Shown piece after piece: positions 1 to 8,264 of a DNA stretch of 64,000 bases. Numbering within the stretch: the first letter of the stretch is position 1; every line of letters starts with the position of its first letter. Both the position numbers and the translations under genes were made by a program. The stretch is taken from NCBI GenBank assembly GCA_019136135.1, contig JAGVUR010000078.1:1-64000 (forward strand), written 5' to 3'. A model generated the notes under the pieces. It worked only from the letters and a program-made list of their open reading frames with translations, made no database searches and had not been told where the DNA came from. This DNA comes from Verrucomicrobiota bacterium (GTDB lineage Bacteria; Verrucomicrobiota; Lentisphaeria; Oligosphaerales; Oligosphaeraceae).

Positions 1-234
1 GAAGAGGCGCTCCAGCTTGCCAAGGTAGTCCCCGAACCTGGGCAAGTACTGAATTTCCACCTCCTCCCCTTTCCCAGCCTCCCCTTTCTCCGGGGGTTCC
101 GCCTGCTTCACCGGTTCTTCCGGCTTTGGCGCCATTTCCCGCTTCAGCAAGTCCCGCATCATGGCATTGAAGCGAAAGTTCAGCATCAGGACGGTTCCTG
201 ACGACTCGTCGTAGGTAAATTTCACGCAGCCCAT
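1..234 (-). CDS. Hypothetical protein, 5' part only (runs off left edge)
   Basis: An open frame of 78 codons begins at the ATG complementary to 232-234 and continues past base 1. It is preceded at about 5 nt by a strong AGGGGAGG ribosome binding site, which supports a real start. The first 35 or so residues (MGCVKFTYDESSGTVLMLNF...) look like a short folded segment. They are followed by a Pro/Glu/Lys/Gly-rich linker at about residues 36-60 and the start of a second segment (VEIQYLPRFGDYLGKLERLF). I do not recognise the family. There is no signal peptide or membrane segment in the visible part. The missing C-terminal part would be needed to say more. Confidence 0.6.
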   Translation of the reverse strand, partial: MGCVKFTYDESSGTVLMLNFRFNAMMRDLLKREMAPKPEEPVKQAEPPEKGEAGKGEEVEIQYLPRFGDYLGKLERLF

Positions 235-682
235 GGGCCCTCCCCTTCTTTTTTAGTCTCAATTCAAGCACAAACACCCTAATTCGAACGATTCCAACCC
301 ATAAAATACTGCTAGAATCAAGCAGTGCAAATTTATTTTGGCACTTTTTTCGTTTATTTTTGTCATTTTTTGTCGTTCGAAAAATATTGCAATAATATTC
401 ATTCATTCTATTATGATTTTTGCAAGCAAATGAAGAATCATGCAGAATACTGCAATGAAGCCAATTGACAGCCAAACTTTTTTGTGATCGCCATGACCGC
501 TGGCATTCCAGAAGATTATTTCAAGTACGAAAAGGATTAGCTGGGGTGCTATCAAGGAAGTCTTTGGCGCGATAAAGACATCTAGGACTGAAAGAGAAAA
601 AGGTCGAAAAACAAAAAATGAATACTAAAATATTTCACTATAATTGCAAAGAATGCATGCATGAATAAAAATCAAAGAAAGA
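235..682. other. AT-rich intergenic region without a recognisable gene
   Basis: About 450 bases, markedly more AT-rich than the flanking genes. No open frame with a ribosome binding site was found on either strand. A small inverted repeat lies at 308-326 (ACTGCT, 7-nt loop, AGCAGT). The region presumably carries the promoter of the minus-strand gene ending at 234, but no clear -35/-10 pair was found. Confidence 0.5.
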
Positions 683-1400
683 GGCACCCAAGGTGGCCTG
701 TGTAGCGCCTTCGGTTCAGGCAAGGCACCCAAGGTGGCCTGTGTAGCGCCTTCGGTTCAGGCAAGGCACCCAAGGTGGTCTCCGAAGGTATTCGGTGCGA
801 TGAAAACATGAAGTTACCACCCCGGGTGGTCTATGGGGCACTTTCGGCTTGGGAAGGCACCTAAGGCAGTCTCCGAATGTCTTTGGCGTGGTGAAACCAT
901 GAAGTCACCATCCTGGGTGGTCCGTGGAGTGCTTTCGGCGCAGGCAAGGCACCCAAGGTGGACTATGGAGCATCTCCAGTTCGGGAAGAGCACCCGGGGT
1001 GGCCACTGGGGCGCCTTCAGTTTGGGAAAAGGCATAAGGGGTGGATTATGGAGCATCTCCAGTTCGGGAAGAGCACACGGGGTGGCCACTGGGGCACCTT
1101 CAGTTTGGGAAAAGGCACAGGGGGTGGACTATGGAGCATCTCCAGTTCGGGAAGAGCACCCGGGGTGGCCACTGGGGCGCCTTCTGTTTGGGAAAAGGCA
1201 CAAGGGGTGGACTATGGAGCATCTTCAGTTCGGGAGAGCACACGGGGTGGTCTATGAAGGCTTTTGGCTTGAAAAAGGCACCCGGGGTAGCTACTGGGGC
1301 CCTTCAGTTTGGGAAAAGGCACACGAGGTGGACTATGGAGCATCTCCAGTTCGGGAAGAACACCCGGGGTGGACTGGGGAACACCTTCAGCTCAGAAAAC
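683..1400. repeat. Complex tandem repeat array (41-, 91- and 83-bp periods)
   Basis: The array is built from degenerate units of about 41 bp, each with a GGCACCCAAGGTGG-like head and a CTTCGGTTCGGGAA-like tail. Two perfect 41-bp copies start at 683 and 724. Two diverged copies of about 91 bp start at 765 and 856. From 948 a dimeric 83-bp unit takes over; the word GACTATGGAGC recurs at 961, 1044, 1127 and 1210, exactly 83 bp apart, and again at 1331. Periods of 41 and 83 are not multiples of three, so the same peptides appear in rotating frames. The long open frames here (for example 833-1417) are therefore by-products, not genes. There are no unique spacers between units, so it is not a CRISPR array. 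Its function is unknown. Confidence 0.9.
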
Positions 1401-1550
1401 GAAAAGTTAGAAAGTGAAACTTCGTTTTTGTCTCGAGGAGCAGAGAGACATGGAGCTTTCTGACAAAACCAATGCCAAGAAAACCTTTACGCACCTAAGG
1501 AGCCGTTCAAAAATTAAGTTGCCATTTCCAGTTTCTTTTGGGGAACTGAC

Positions 1551-2519
1551 CTAGTTTTTCGGACCGTATGCCTTCATTAGGGCATTGAATTCGCCCTCAT
1601 TAATTTGGACAATGCATCCGTGCCTAGCTTCTGGTGGTGTGAAATCGACTTTTTCCCAGGGACCGTTCATCGTATCCGCTTGGTAGAGTTCGTATTTGTG
1701 GGGATATTGTTCGGCATAGATTCTTGGTTTGTTGTCAGGCGAGAGGACACAGGTCGGCGCTTCTCTCCAGGCTGGAGTCACTGGAGCACCCGGGTTTTCG
1801 TATGGTCCGAGCATTCCTGCTTTTGATTTGGCGACTCGGATGGTCTTTCCGGTTGGGACAGTCTTGGGCCAGCGCTCGTCTTTGATAATCGCATACCAGG
1901 TTCCATCGATTTTTTTCAGGATCGTATCGATTGTTGCCATCGATTGTTCCGGTTCCGTGAAATTGAAGAGGTACTTGGCTTTTGTAAAGTTGACGAAATC
2001 GGTTGTCAGAATGACCATGGTCCGCATCGATTCCCAGTTTTGCTGGTTGCCAACCGTATTCTTCTTGGCGGCATGCCAGGTAATCGCATACTGTTTGGTC
2101 TCGGGGTCGTAGGCGAGCTTCGGGGCACCGAACCAGCCACCGTCATTTCTATGGTCCAGGTGGTCGACAGCCATGATCTGGTGCGGGAGATTGGTCGGGG
2201 TCCAGGCGACCAGATTGTCGGATTGCCAATGAACTGGGTATGGTTGCTTGATTCCCTGTCCGAAGACGACTCCTATCATGTGCCATTTTCCGTCTCCTCC
2301 CTTGATAAGATCAGGGTGTCCCAGATAGTCGGGGAGGACGTTTTTTCCCTCGTTTAGCGTTATCCAATCGGTTCCATTTCGTGAGATTGAGTAGTAGAGT
2401 CGTCCGTAGTTTTGCGGGTGCATGCGTGCGAAAAGGTATCCTCCTTTTTGTTGGGCGAAAGCCGTTACCGAGACACATAGGAGGAGGAATCCGGTTTTGA
2501 GTGAAAATGCGTTGGTCAT
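1551..2519 (-). CDS. Secreted GH43-like five-bladed beta-propeller glycosidase
   Basis: 322 residues with an N-terminal signal peptide (MTNAFSLKTGFLLLCVSVTAFA). The ATG at 2519 is chosen over an in-frame TTG at 2525 because AGGAA lies about 6 nt upstream of it. The mature part reads like a family 43-type five-bladed propeller: a motif pattern of short-chain sugar hydrolases (YSISRNGTDWITL, GHPDLIKGGDGKWHMIG, APKLAYDPETKQYAITWH, IDGTWYAIIKDERW, GAPVTPAWREAPTCVL). GH43 enzymes usually cleave arabinose, xylose or galactose side chains; the actual substrate cannot be told here. It is divergent from the GH106-like gene at 2695, and the two probably share a carbohydrate-related role. It ends with TAG. 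Confidence 0.7.
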   Translation of the reverse strand: MTNAFSLKTGFLLLCVSVTAFAQQKGGYLFARMHPQNYGRLYYSISRNGTDWITLNEGKNVLPDYLGHPDLIKGGDGKWHMIGVVFGQGIKQPYPVHWQSDNLVAWTPTNLPHQIMAVDHLDHRNDGGWFGAPKLAYDPETKQYAITWHAAKKNTVGNQQNWESMRTMVILTTDFVNFTKAKYLFNFTEPEQSMATIDTILKKIDGTWYAIIKDERWPKTVPTGKTIRVAKSKAGMLGPYENPGAPVTPAWREAPTCVLSPDNKPRIYAEQYPHKYELYQADTMNGPWEKVDFTPPEARHGCIVQINEGEFNALMKAYGPKN

Positions 2520-2614
2520 GGTCAATTCCTATTTGCTTGAATTACGTTTTGAAGTATGTCGTAATGTAGTCTTTGTTTGATTTTGGGCAAACGAAAGAAA
2601 ACTGCGTAAAGGTC

Positions 2615-2643
2615 TTGACAATCCTTAAAAATGAAACACATTT
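2615..2643 (+). promoter_or_regulatory. Candidate promoter for the GH106-like gene
   Basis: A perfect TTGACA (2615-2620) is followed after 17 bp by ACATTT (2638-2643), a poor -10. It lies in the 175-bp divergent region and would give a leader of about 45 nt. Only the -35 box is convincing. Confidence 0.3.
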
Positions 2644-2694
2644 CTTGAACTCACAAGAATGCATTGCCCCACCATCAAGATCCAAGGAATTGAA

Positions 2695-5052
2695 ATGAAA
2701 CGAGACATTTACCCGCCAGCCGAATGCTCACCAGCTTATTTTTGGATTATCAACGACAAAATCGACCGTGACGAGTGCCGATGGCAGCTGGATGACATGG
2801 CTGACAAAGAGCTCCGTAGCGTTTGCTTTCATCCAGAGCCTCCGGAATTCAGACCCATTCTGATGGAAACGCGCTTGGATCTCCCGTACTTGTCGAAGGA
2901 ATACTTCGATTTCGTACGCGAAATGGTCTTGCACTGCAAGAAAATCGGGATGCATTATTGGTTGTACGACGAGGGCGGCTGGCCGTCGGGCAATGCCTGT
3001 GGCCAGGTGATGGCGGTGGATCCCGATCGTTTTCGCCAGCAGGCGATCGCTCGCGGCGAGGATGGGAAGGCGTACATCAAGACGCTGCCGGAAAAATTGC
3101 CTGACGGGCGCTACGCCTACCCCAACCTGCTGACTCCGGGAGTCGCCGAGGCATTCATTGCCTTGACCCACCAGCGGCATCTTGAAGCCGTCCCCAAAGA
3201 AATCGGCAAGACCATCAAGTACGTCTTTCAAGACGAGGCATGCTTTTGCAAACATGCATGGACCTGGGACTTCGCAGAAGTCTTCAAGGAACGGAAAGGC
3301 TATGACATCATGCCATTCCTCGATGTCTTGATCACCAATCCGGCAGACGATGACCCCGAGGAGCATCGGCGAGCCAGGATTGACTACCAGGATGTCCGCT
3401 CCCAGTTGTTCGCAGAGCGTTTCGTGTATCCGATCCGCAGCTGGTGCCGCGAGCACAAGCTGATCTCAGGCGGCCACTTCGGCGGCGAGGACGATCCACG
3501 CAACAACGTACTGCATGGATATGGGCATATCATGCGGGTTTTGCGTGGGTTGGACATGCCTGGCGTCGACGTGATTTGGCGTCAATTGTTCCCTGGCGGC
3601 AGGTCGCACATCTTCCCTAAGTACGCATCGTCGATTGCCCGTCAATCGAAGCTGGACCTATCGCTGTCTGAGACCGGCGCCGTTTTCGGCAACGGCTTGA
3701 CCCAAGAGCAATTCAAGTGGCTGGTTGACTACCAGGCTGTACGCGGCATCAACACATTTGTTCTGTCTTGCTATGAGATGTCCACCCGCGACCATTTGCT
3801 GTACGTCAATCCACGTCCCCATTGCGGACCTGGCGATCCACAATGGGATTGCAGCAAGTCGCTTCACCAATACATCACTTGGCTGTGCTACTTCCTCCGC
3901 CAAGGGCGTGCGTGCGCAAAAACCATGTTCTTCTACGATGTCCGTTCGATTTGGGGAGGCGCCAGCCGTGGCGAACGAGCCGCCCAAGTCCATGAAAATG
4001 CGTCCGAGGAACTGATGCGCAGGCAAGTCGATTTCGATTTTGTCGATGACGATGCGCTGTGTGACGCCAAGTACTCGAAAAACCGAGGCGTCAAGGTCGG
4101 CTCGATGACCTACGACACGTTGATCTTGCCTCGCGAGCACGACATGGATCCCCGCGCCCTGGCAAAGGTTGAGAAATTCAAGAAAGCCGGCTTGCGCGTA
4201 CTCGATGAAACGCAATTGGATCAGATCGAGCCCTTGGTGACCCTCGATCCGCCGTGTCCCGACATCAGAGTCACCAAGCGGCAAGGCATGGATTACGACC
4301 TTTTCTTCATCGTCAACGAAACCGACACTCCGAAAAAACTGAAGATCAACTTCAAATCCAAGTACTCGAAATTGTCTGAAATCGATTTGTGTTACGGAGA
4401 TCAGTTCAATCTGGCAACCTATCGCAAGGGAGATTCCGTGGAGTACATGTTCGACAGGCATTCCTCCGCCATGTTCTTGTTGGAGAAGGACCTGTTCCCA
4501 TTCGCGACCGAAGTCCTCGAGATGCAGAATCTCGATTTTACCCTGGTAAAGACTTTGAACGAAGGGTGGACATTGCAGGCAATCCAACGCAATTGGGTAC
4601 GGGATCGCTTCCTTGAAACGGAGGACTTGAGTGAAAATTCCCCTGTCATCCCTGTTGAGCTTGGCGATTGGTCCCAGTATTTGGGCAAGGAATTCTCTGG
4701 CAAGGCGGCGTATCGTTGCGAATTCGACCTTGATGAGGAAGGAGTGTACTTGCTGGAATTTGGCGAGGTAAAGTACTCCTGCCTAATTACCATCAATGGA
4801 GAAGATTTAGCCACGAATACCTGGCCTCCCTATGGCATCGCCTGCGAACTCAAAAAGGGCAAGAACGACATCAAGATCACCGTGACCAATACCTTGGCCA
4901 ATGCCATCCTTGCCGAAGATACGCTCCCGACCTGGAAGAAGCTCTATCCCAAGCAACGGGACTACTACGATGTCATGGAACGAAAATTCGAAGCCGAAAG
5001 CCTCCCAAGCGGATTGTTCGGCCCGGTGACCTTGAAAAAAAACCCTTACTAG
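2695..5052 (+). CDS. GH106-like glycoside hydrolase (alpha-L-rhamnosidase-type)
   Basis: 785 residues, no signal peptide, so probably cytoplasmic. The ATG at 2695 is chosen because AAGGA (2684-2688) sits about 6 nt before it. An in-frame ATG at 2659 has no ribosome binding site. The N-terminal half looks like a TIM barrel of the GH106/GH2-like type: YDEGGWPSG near residue 90, QDEACFCK near 178 and GHFGGEDD near 258, with Asp/Glu residues that could be catalytic. A C-terminal jelly-roll, galactose-binding-like domain (about 655-770) ends the protein, as in GH106 enzymes. Family members release L-rhamnose from pectic or other side chains. The assignment to GH106 rather than another barrel family is from recalled motifs. 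It is convergent with the gene ending at 5097. Confidence 0.6.
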   Translation: MKRDIYPPAECSPAYFWIINDKIDRDECRWQLDDMADKELRSVCFHPEPPEFRPILMETRLDLPYLSKEYFDFVREMVLHCKKIGMHYWLYDEGGWPSGNACGQVMAVDPDRFRQQAIARGEDGKAYIKTLPEKLPDGRYAYPNLLTPGVAEAFIALTHQRHLEAVPKEIGKTIKYVFQDEACFCKHAWTWDFAEVFKERKGYDIMPFLDVLITNPADDDPEEHRRARIDYQDVRSQLFAERFVYPIRSWCREHKLISGGHFGGEDDPRNNVLHGYGHIMRVLRGLDMPGVDVIWRQLFPGGRSHIFPKYASSIARQSKLDLSLSETGAVFGNGLTQEQFKWLVDYQAVRGINTFVLSCYEMSTRDHLLYVNPRPHCGPGDPQWDCSKSLHQYITWLCYFLRQGRACAKTMFFYDVRSIWGGASRGERAAQVHENASEELMRRQVDFDFVDDDALCDAKYSKNRGVKVGSMTYDTLILPREHDMDPRALAKVEKFKKAGLRVLDETQLDQIEPLVTLDPPCPDIRVTKRQGMDYDLFFIVNETDTPKKLKINFKSKYSKLSEIDLCYGDQFNLATYRKGDSVEYMFDRHSSAMFLLEKDLFPFATEVLEMQNLDFTLVKTLNEGWTLQAIQRNWVRDRFLETEDLSENSPVIPVELGDWSQYLGKEFSGKAAYRCEFDLDEEGVYLLEFGEVKYSCLITINGEDLATNTWPPYGIACELKKGKNDIKITVTNTLANAILAEDTLPTWKKLYPKQRDYYDVMERKFEAESLPSGLFGPVTLKKNPY

Positions 5053-5096
5053 CCCCAATAAATTCGCGTCCCCGCTCAAAACAATTCCGGGATTTT

Positions 5097-8000
5097 TTAA
5101 CGACTCCTAAACAAAATCGTCGCGGCTCCCATTGGCTGGATTTGGGTTCGCACCAACACGCGATTGCCGCGACGCTCAACCTCCAGCTCACGTCCCGACC
5201 ACATGTCGCGTACAATTCCATTGTGACGTATCAGCGATGCCTTGATATCTAAGCACGTATCCAAAGCGCGAACCGTCGGGTTCACGACATACAAGACAAG
5301 ATCGCCATTGACGGCACGATACGGAATTACAGACAAGGGCACTGCGTCGCAACTGACATTCGGTTCGAACTCGCCATAACGTCTCAGCAGTGCCATAAAA
5401 TCTCGACGCAACTCTTCCGTGGCGCCCGGCATCCAGCCTGGATTGCTCCACCACTTCGTCAGAACAACCAACTTTCCCTTGCCGACGCGCTTCTCCACGA
5501 CAGGGAATGCGCCTCCATGGCGAACCAAATCCGAACCTTCGACTTCCTGCCCCTTGATGCCAATGCCGAAACGTCCGTAGAATCGATATTGATTCAGTGA
5601 ATCCGTCGCCAACGAGCCCAGGAAGACGCCTCCTTTTTCCATAAAGTCAACCAGTCGATCTCCGAACTTCTGGCTGATGCTCCTGGTCGAATCATCGATC
5701 AGAAGCTTGCTTTTGACGTTTCGGTCTTGTTCCGGGAATTCTTCGACCATGTATCGATCGGCATTGAGATTTGTTCCCCGGAGCAGGTTTGCCAAGGAGT
5801 AATGCGACCAATTTTGCGAGTGGAGCGGTTTTCCGAACAGATCCGGGAGTTGTTCGAAGGCGGCATTGAGCGAGATTGCCAGGCAGATTGGATCGGGGAT
5901 ATATTCGGCATTGAAGACCAGTTGGAAATCAGGTTTGAGTCGGGCGATATTCTGGTGCGCCGGCTTGCCTCCCCACCACTGGCAATAGAGTGCGTCCCAG
6001 CATTGGAAGGCGGTCATCCAGCAATAGGCGAATGTATTATGTTCGTACGTAGGCGGATTCTGGCATCCTTCATCTCCGTACAAATGCCCGAAGGTCCGCT
6101 TGGCCAGCATCCACTTGGCGAAGGACAGGCAATATCGGTCCGCCGTCTCATGGAAGATCGAACCTGGTCCGTACTCCGTTGCCAAGCGCAAATATTCCTC
6201 AGTAGTCAGCCCAAGCATGGTATGTTCGTTGACGTGGAACGGCGCGTTGAACGTCAAGTGGATCCCGGGATTGACCCGACGGATTCCGCGAACCACCTCG
6301 CGCTGCAGGCTCGCCAGTAGCTGGTGATTAACGCGGGACAAGCGAGGCAATAAGACACGGGTTCTGTCATTAAGGACGTGGTCAGGTTGCAACTCCGAAA
6401 AACTCCCCAAGTTCAGCGATGTCGCACGATTGAACTCCCCAAGCGTAAATTCCTGCTGGAGAGACTTGACGAACGCCTGGAAAGTCGCCGGTCCGACGGT
6501 TAGCCTTCCGGTGCCGACCCCTTGCCTTAGCCCATAGTTCGCATTGATTGAGATGATGTGATCCGGTCGTGTCGCCCCAAGCTTTGCGCTGGAGACATAA
6601 TACTCGACCAGTCTTTTTCGGAATGTTTCGTCTGCAGGATCGTAGGACTTTGCGATTTCAGGCTCCTTGTCCTTTTCGTATGTGACACGCCTGACGCATT
6701 GTTCGAGGTGCGGGAACACCTGATTTGTGATATGGTTTCTGAAAGAGATTTTCAGGCCGGCATCGGCGATTGTCTTGAATCGGTCTTCCCATCCGTTCCA
6801 ATCGATGTCCCCGTTTGCCTTCACAATCCACGGGAGGTGGAGTTTGAATGCATCGTAGCCAAGTCGTTTCAGGTGCACATAATCCTGCCTTGGATCATGC
6901 CCGCCTCCAATCATCGAAATGTAGTTGGGGCGTGGTCGCCAGTCGCGAGGATACAGCAATCCCAACTCGCTGCTGGCAATCCCGCTTGACAGTTTTAGCC
7001 GGACGGGACCGCACAGTCGCCAATCGTCAGGTATCGTCACCTCTCCTCGTGCTGAGGAATAATGCCCTTCGCGATGGAAGCCAAGTTTCCCCAATTCGAC
7101 TTGCAGATCCGGCTTGACCAGTTCCACGCTTGCCACCGAGGGTGGTCCTGGATTGGCTTTCGCGCGATATTCGTACATGGTGAAACCCAGCTTCTCCCCT
7201 GCCTCGAAGGTCGCCCGATCAGGTTCGACAAGACCAACCAGGGTGCTTTCGGGTCGCTCCAACGTGATTCCCTCGACCTTGTAATTATCGTCTTTTTTTG
7301 ACAGGATGATTCTCTTGACCGGCACGTTTGGGCGTGGATTCAGGTAGGACATCTGGTATTTTGCCGTCCAATGGTCACCCAATTCGCCCTTGGGCAGATA
7401 GACTGCCTGCCCCCAGAGTGTTGTCGCTGGCCCCCACCATGTCCCGCCGCCATCTTCAATTTGGATATTCCAGGACTTTACGGCGCAAATCGCGTCAAAT
7501 ACGCCATCTTCGTACTCGATCAACAACGTTCCTACATGGTCGTCACTAGCAGACTCGCCACGAGCCAGCGAATGCAAGACATGAAACGCGCCGACCTGTT
7601 CGCCAATCGACAGACTCGCCATGTCCAGCCCCGCATCGTGAACCTGGTACCCACGATCAAGCACAACCTCGTGACGAGATTCGCCCCAGCTAAGCGCAAT
7701 GTCCCCACCATCAACCACTTTCTTGACGCGAAGATCGTCAAAAAACCCAGAGACCTCATGGTTCATGCGGCGCCCCATCAGCCGCAAGCCCCGAAACTCG
7801 ACGATGTCCGGACACAGGGACTCAACAGTCAGGAAAATCAGGTTGTTCGCCGTAACATGCGCATGGTTTAGACGCCTTTGGTACTGGAATCTTGTCACGA
7901 AATCCGTCAAGCCGCAAGCGCGCTTGATGCTTTTTCGCTCTTGTTCGGCATTATCCCATACGATGGTTTCCGACAATTGGATGCTCTCGCGGATGCCGAT

Positions 8001-8255
8001 TTGGATCGCCTGGATTTTCAACGGCCCATCAGACTCCCACGCCAATCGCAAGTCCTTGACGCTCAACGGTCCATGAACCGCATACACTACTCGTCCGCCA
8101 GGATGGATCCGTACGCCATCCGCAATGCTCTCGGCATGCCTGACTTCAACAGCCAAGCCAAAGCACAAATCTTCCAAGTTGCCATAGGCATGTTGACTTG
8201 ACAATATCGAGGGCGACAGCAATACTCCAGCCAAAACCCATGTTAAATATCGCAT
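5097..8255 (-). CDS. Large secreted GH-A-like glycosidase (GH42-type architecture)
   Basis: 1052 residues with a signal peptide (MRYLTWVLAGVLLSPSILSS). About 440 N-terminal residues appear beta-rich. A TIM-barrel-like region follows (GYDAFKLHLPWI, TIADAGLKISFRNHI, HIISINANYG, HLYGDEGCQNPP), then a segment like a class I glutamine-amidotransferase/trimerisation fold (LVDFMEKGGVFLGSLATDSL, GKLVVLTKWWSNPG), then a short beta domain. That order resembles GH42 beta-galactosidases and relatives, but I cannot place it in a named family. The Glu in GDEG is a candidate catalytic residue. It starts 9 bp after the end of the beta-helix gene at 8265, so the two are almost certainly co-transcribed, downstream of that gene. 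Confidence 0.55.
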   Translation of the reverse strand: MRYLTWVLAGVLLSPSILSSQHAYGNLEDLCFGLAVEVRHAESIADGVRIHPGGRVVYAVHGPLSVKDLRLAWESDGPLKIQAIQIGIRESIQLSETIVWDNAEQERKSIKRACGLTDFVTRFQYQRRLNHAHVTANNLIFLTVESLCPDIVEFRGLRLMGRRMNHEVSGFFDDLRVKKVVDGGDIALSWGESRHEVVLDRGYQVHDAGLDMASLSIGEQVGAFHVLHSLARGESASDDHVGTLLIEYEDGVFDAICAVKSWNIQIEDGGGTWWGPATTLWGQAVYLPKGELGDHWTAKYQMSYLNPRPNVPVKRIILSKKDDNYKVEGITLERPESTLVGLVEPDRATFEAGEKLGFTMYEYRAKANPGPPSVASVELVKPDLQVELGKLGFHREGHYSSARGEVTIPDDWRLCGPVRLKLSSGIASSELGLLYPRDWRPRPNYISMIGGGHDPRQDYVHLKRLGYDAFKLHLPWIVKANGDIDWNGWEDRFKTIADAGLKISFRNHITNQVFPHLEQCVRRVTYEKDKEPEIAKSYDPADETFRKRLVEYYVSSAKLGATRPDHIISINANYGLRQGVGTGRLTVGPATFQAFVKSLQQEFTLGEFNRATSLNLGSFSELQPDHVLNDRTRVLLPRLSRVNHQLLASLQREVVRGIRRVNPGIHLTFNAPFHVNEHTMLGLTTEEYLRLATEYGPGSIFHETADRYCLSFAKWMLAKRTFGHLYGDEGCQNPPTYEHNTFAYCWMTAFQCWDALYCQWWGGKPAHQNIARLKPDFQLVFNAEYIPDPICLAISLNAAFEQLPDLFGKPLHSQNWSHYSLANLLRGTNLNADRYMVEEFPEQDRNVKSKLLIDDSTRSISQKFGDRLVDFMEKGGVFLGSLATDSLNQYRFYGRFGIGIKGQEVEGSDLVRHGGAFPVVEKRVGKGKLVVLTKWWSNPGWMPGATEELRRDFMALLRRYGEFEPNVSCDAVPLSVIPYRAVNGDLVLYVVNPTVRALDTCLDIKASLIRHNGIVRDMWSGRELEVERRGNRVLVRTQIQPMGAATILFRSR

Positions 8256-8264
8256 GCTACCTAC

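Noticed and set aside
683-1400. CRISPR array
   Set aside because: Units are contiguous and repeat over their full length; there are no unique spacers and no cas genes nearby.
814-1463. Several open frames of 90-194 codons on both strands inside the tandem array
   Set aside because: The same peptides recur in all three frames because the repeat length is not a multiple of three, there are no ribosome binding sites and no known family matches.
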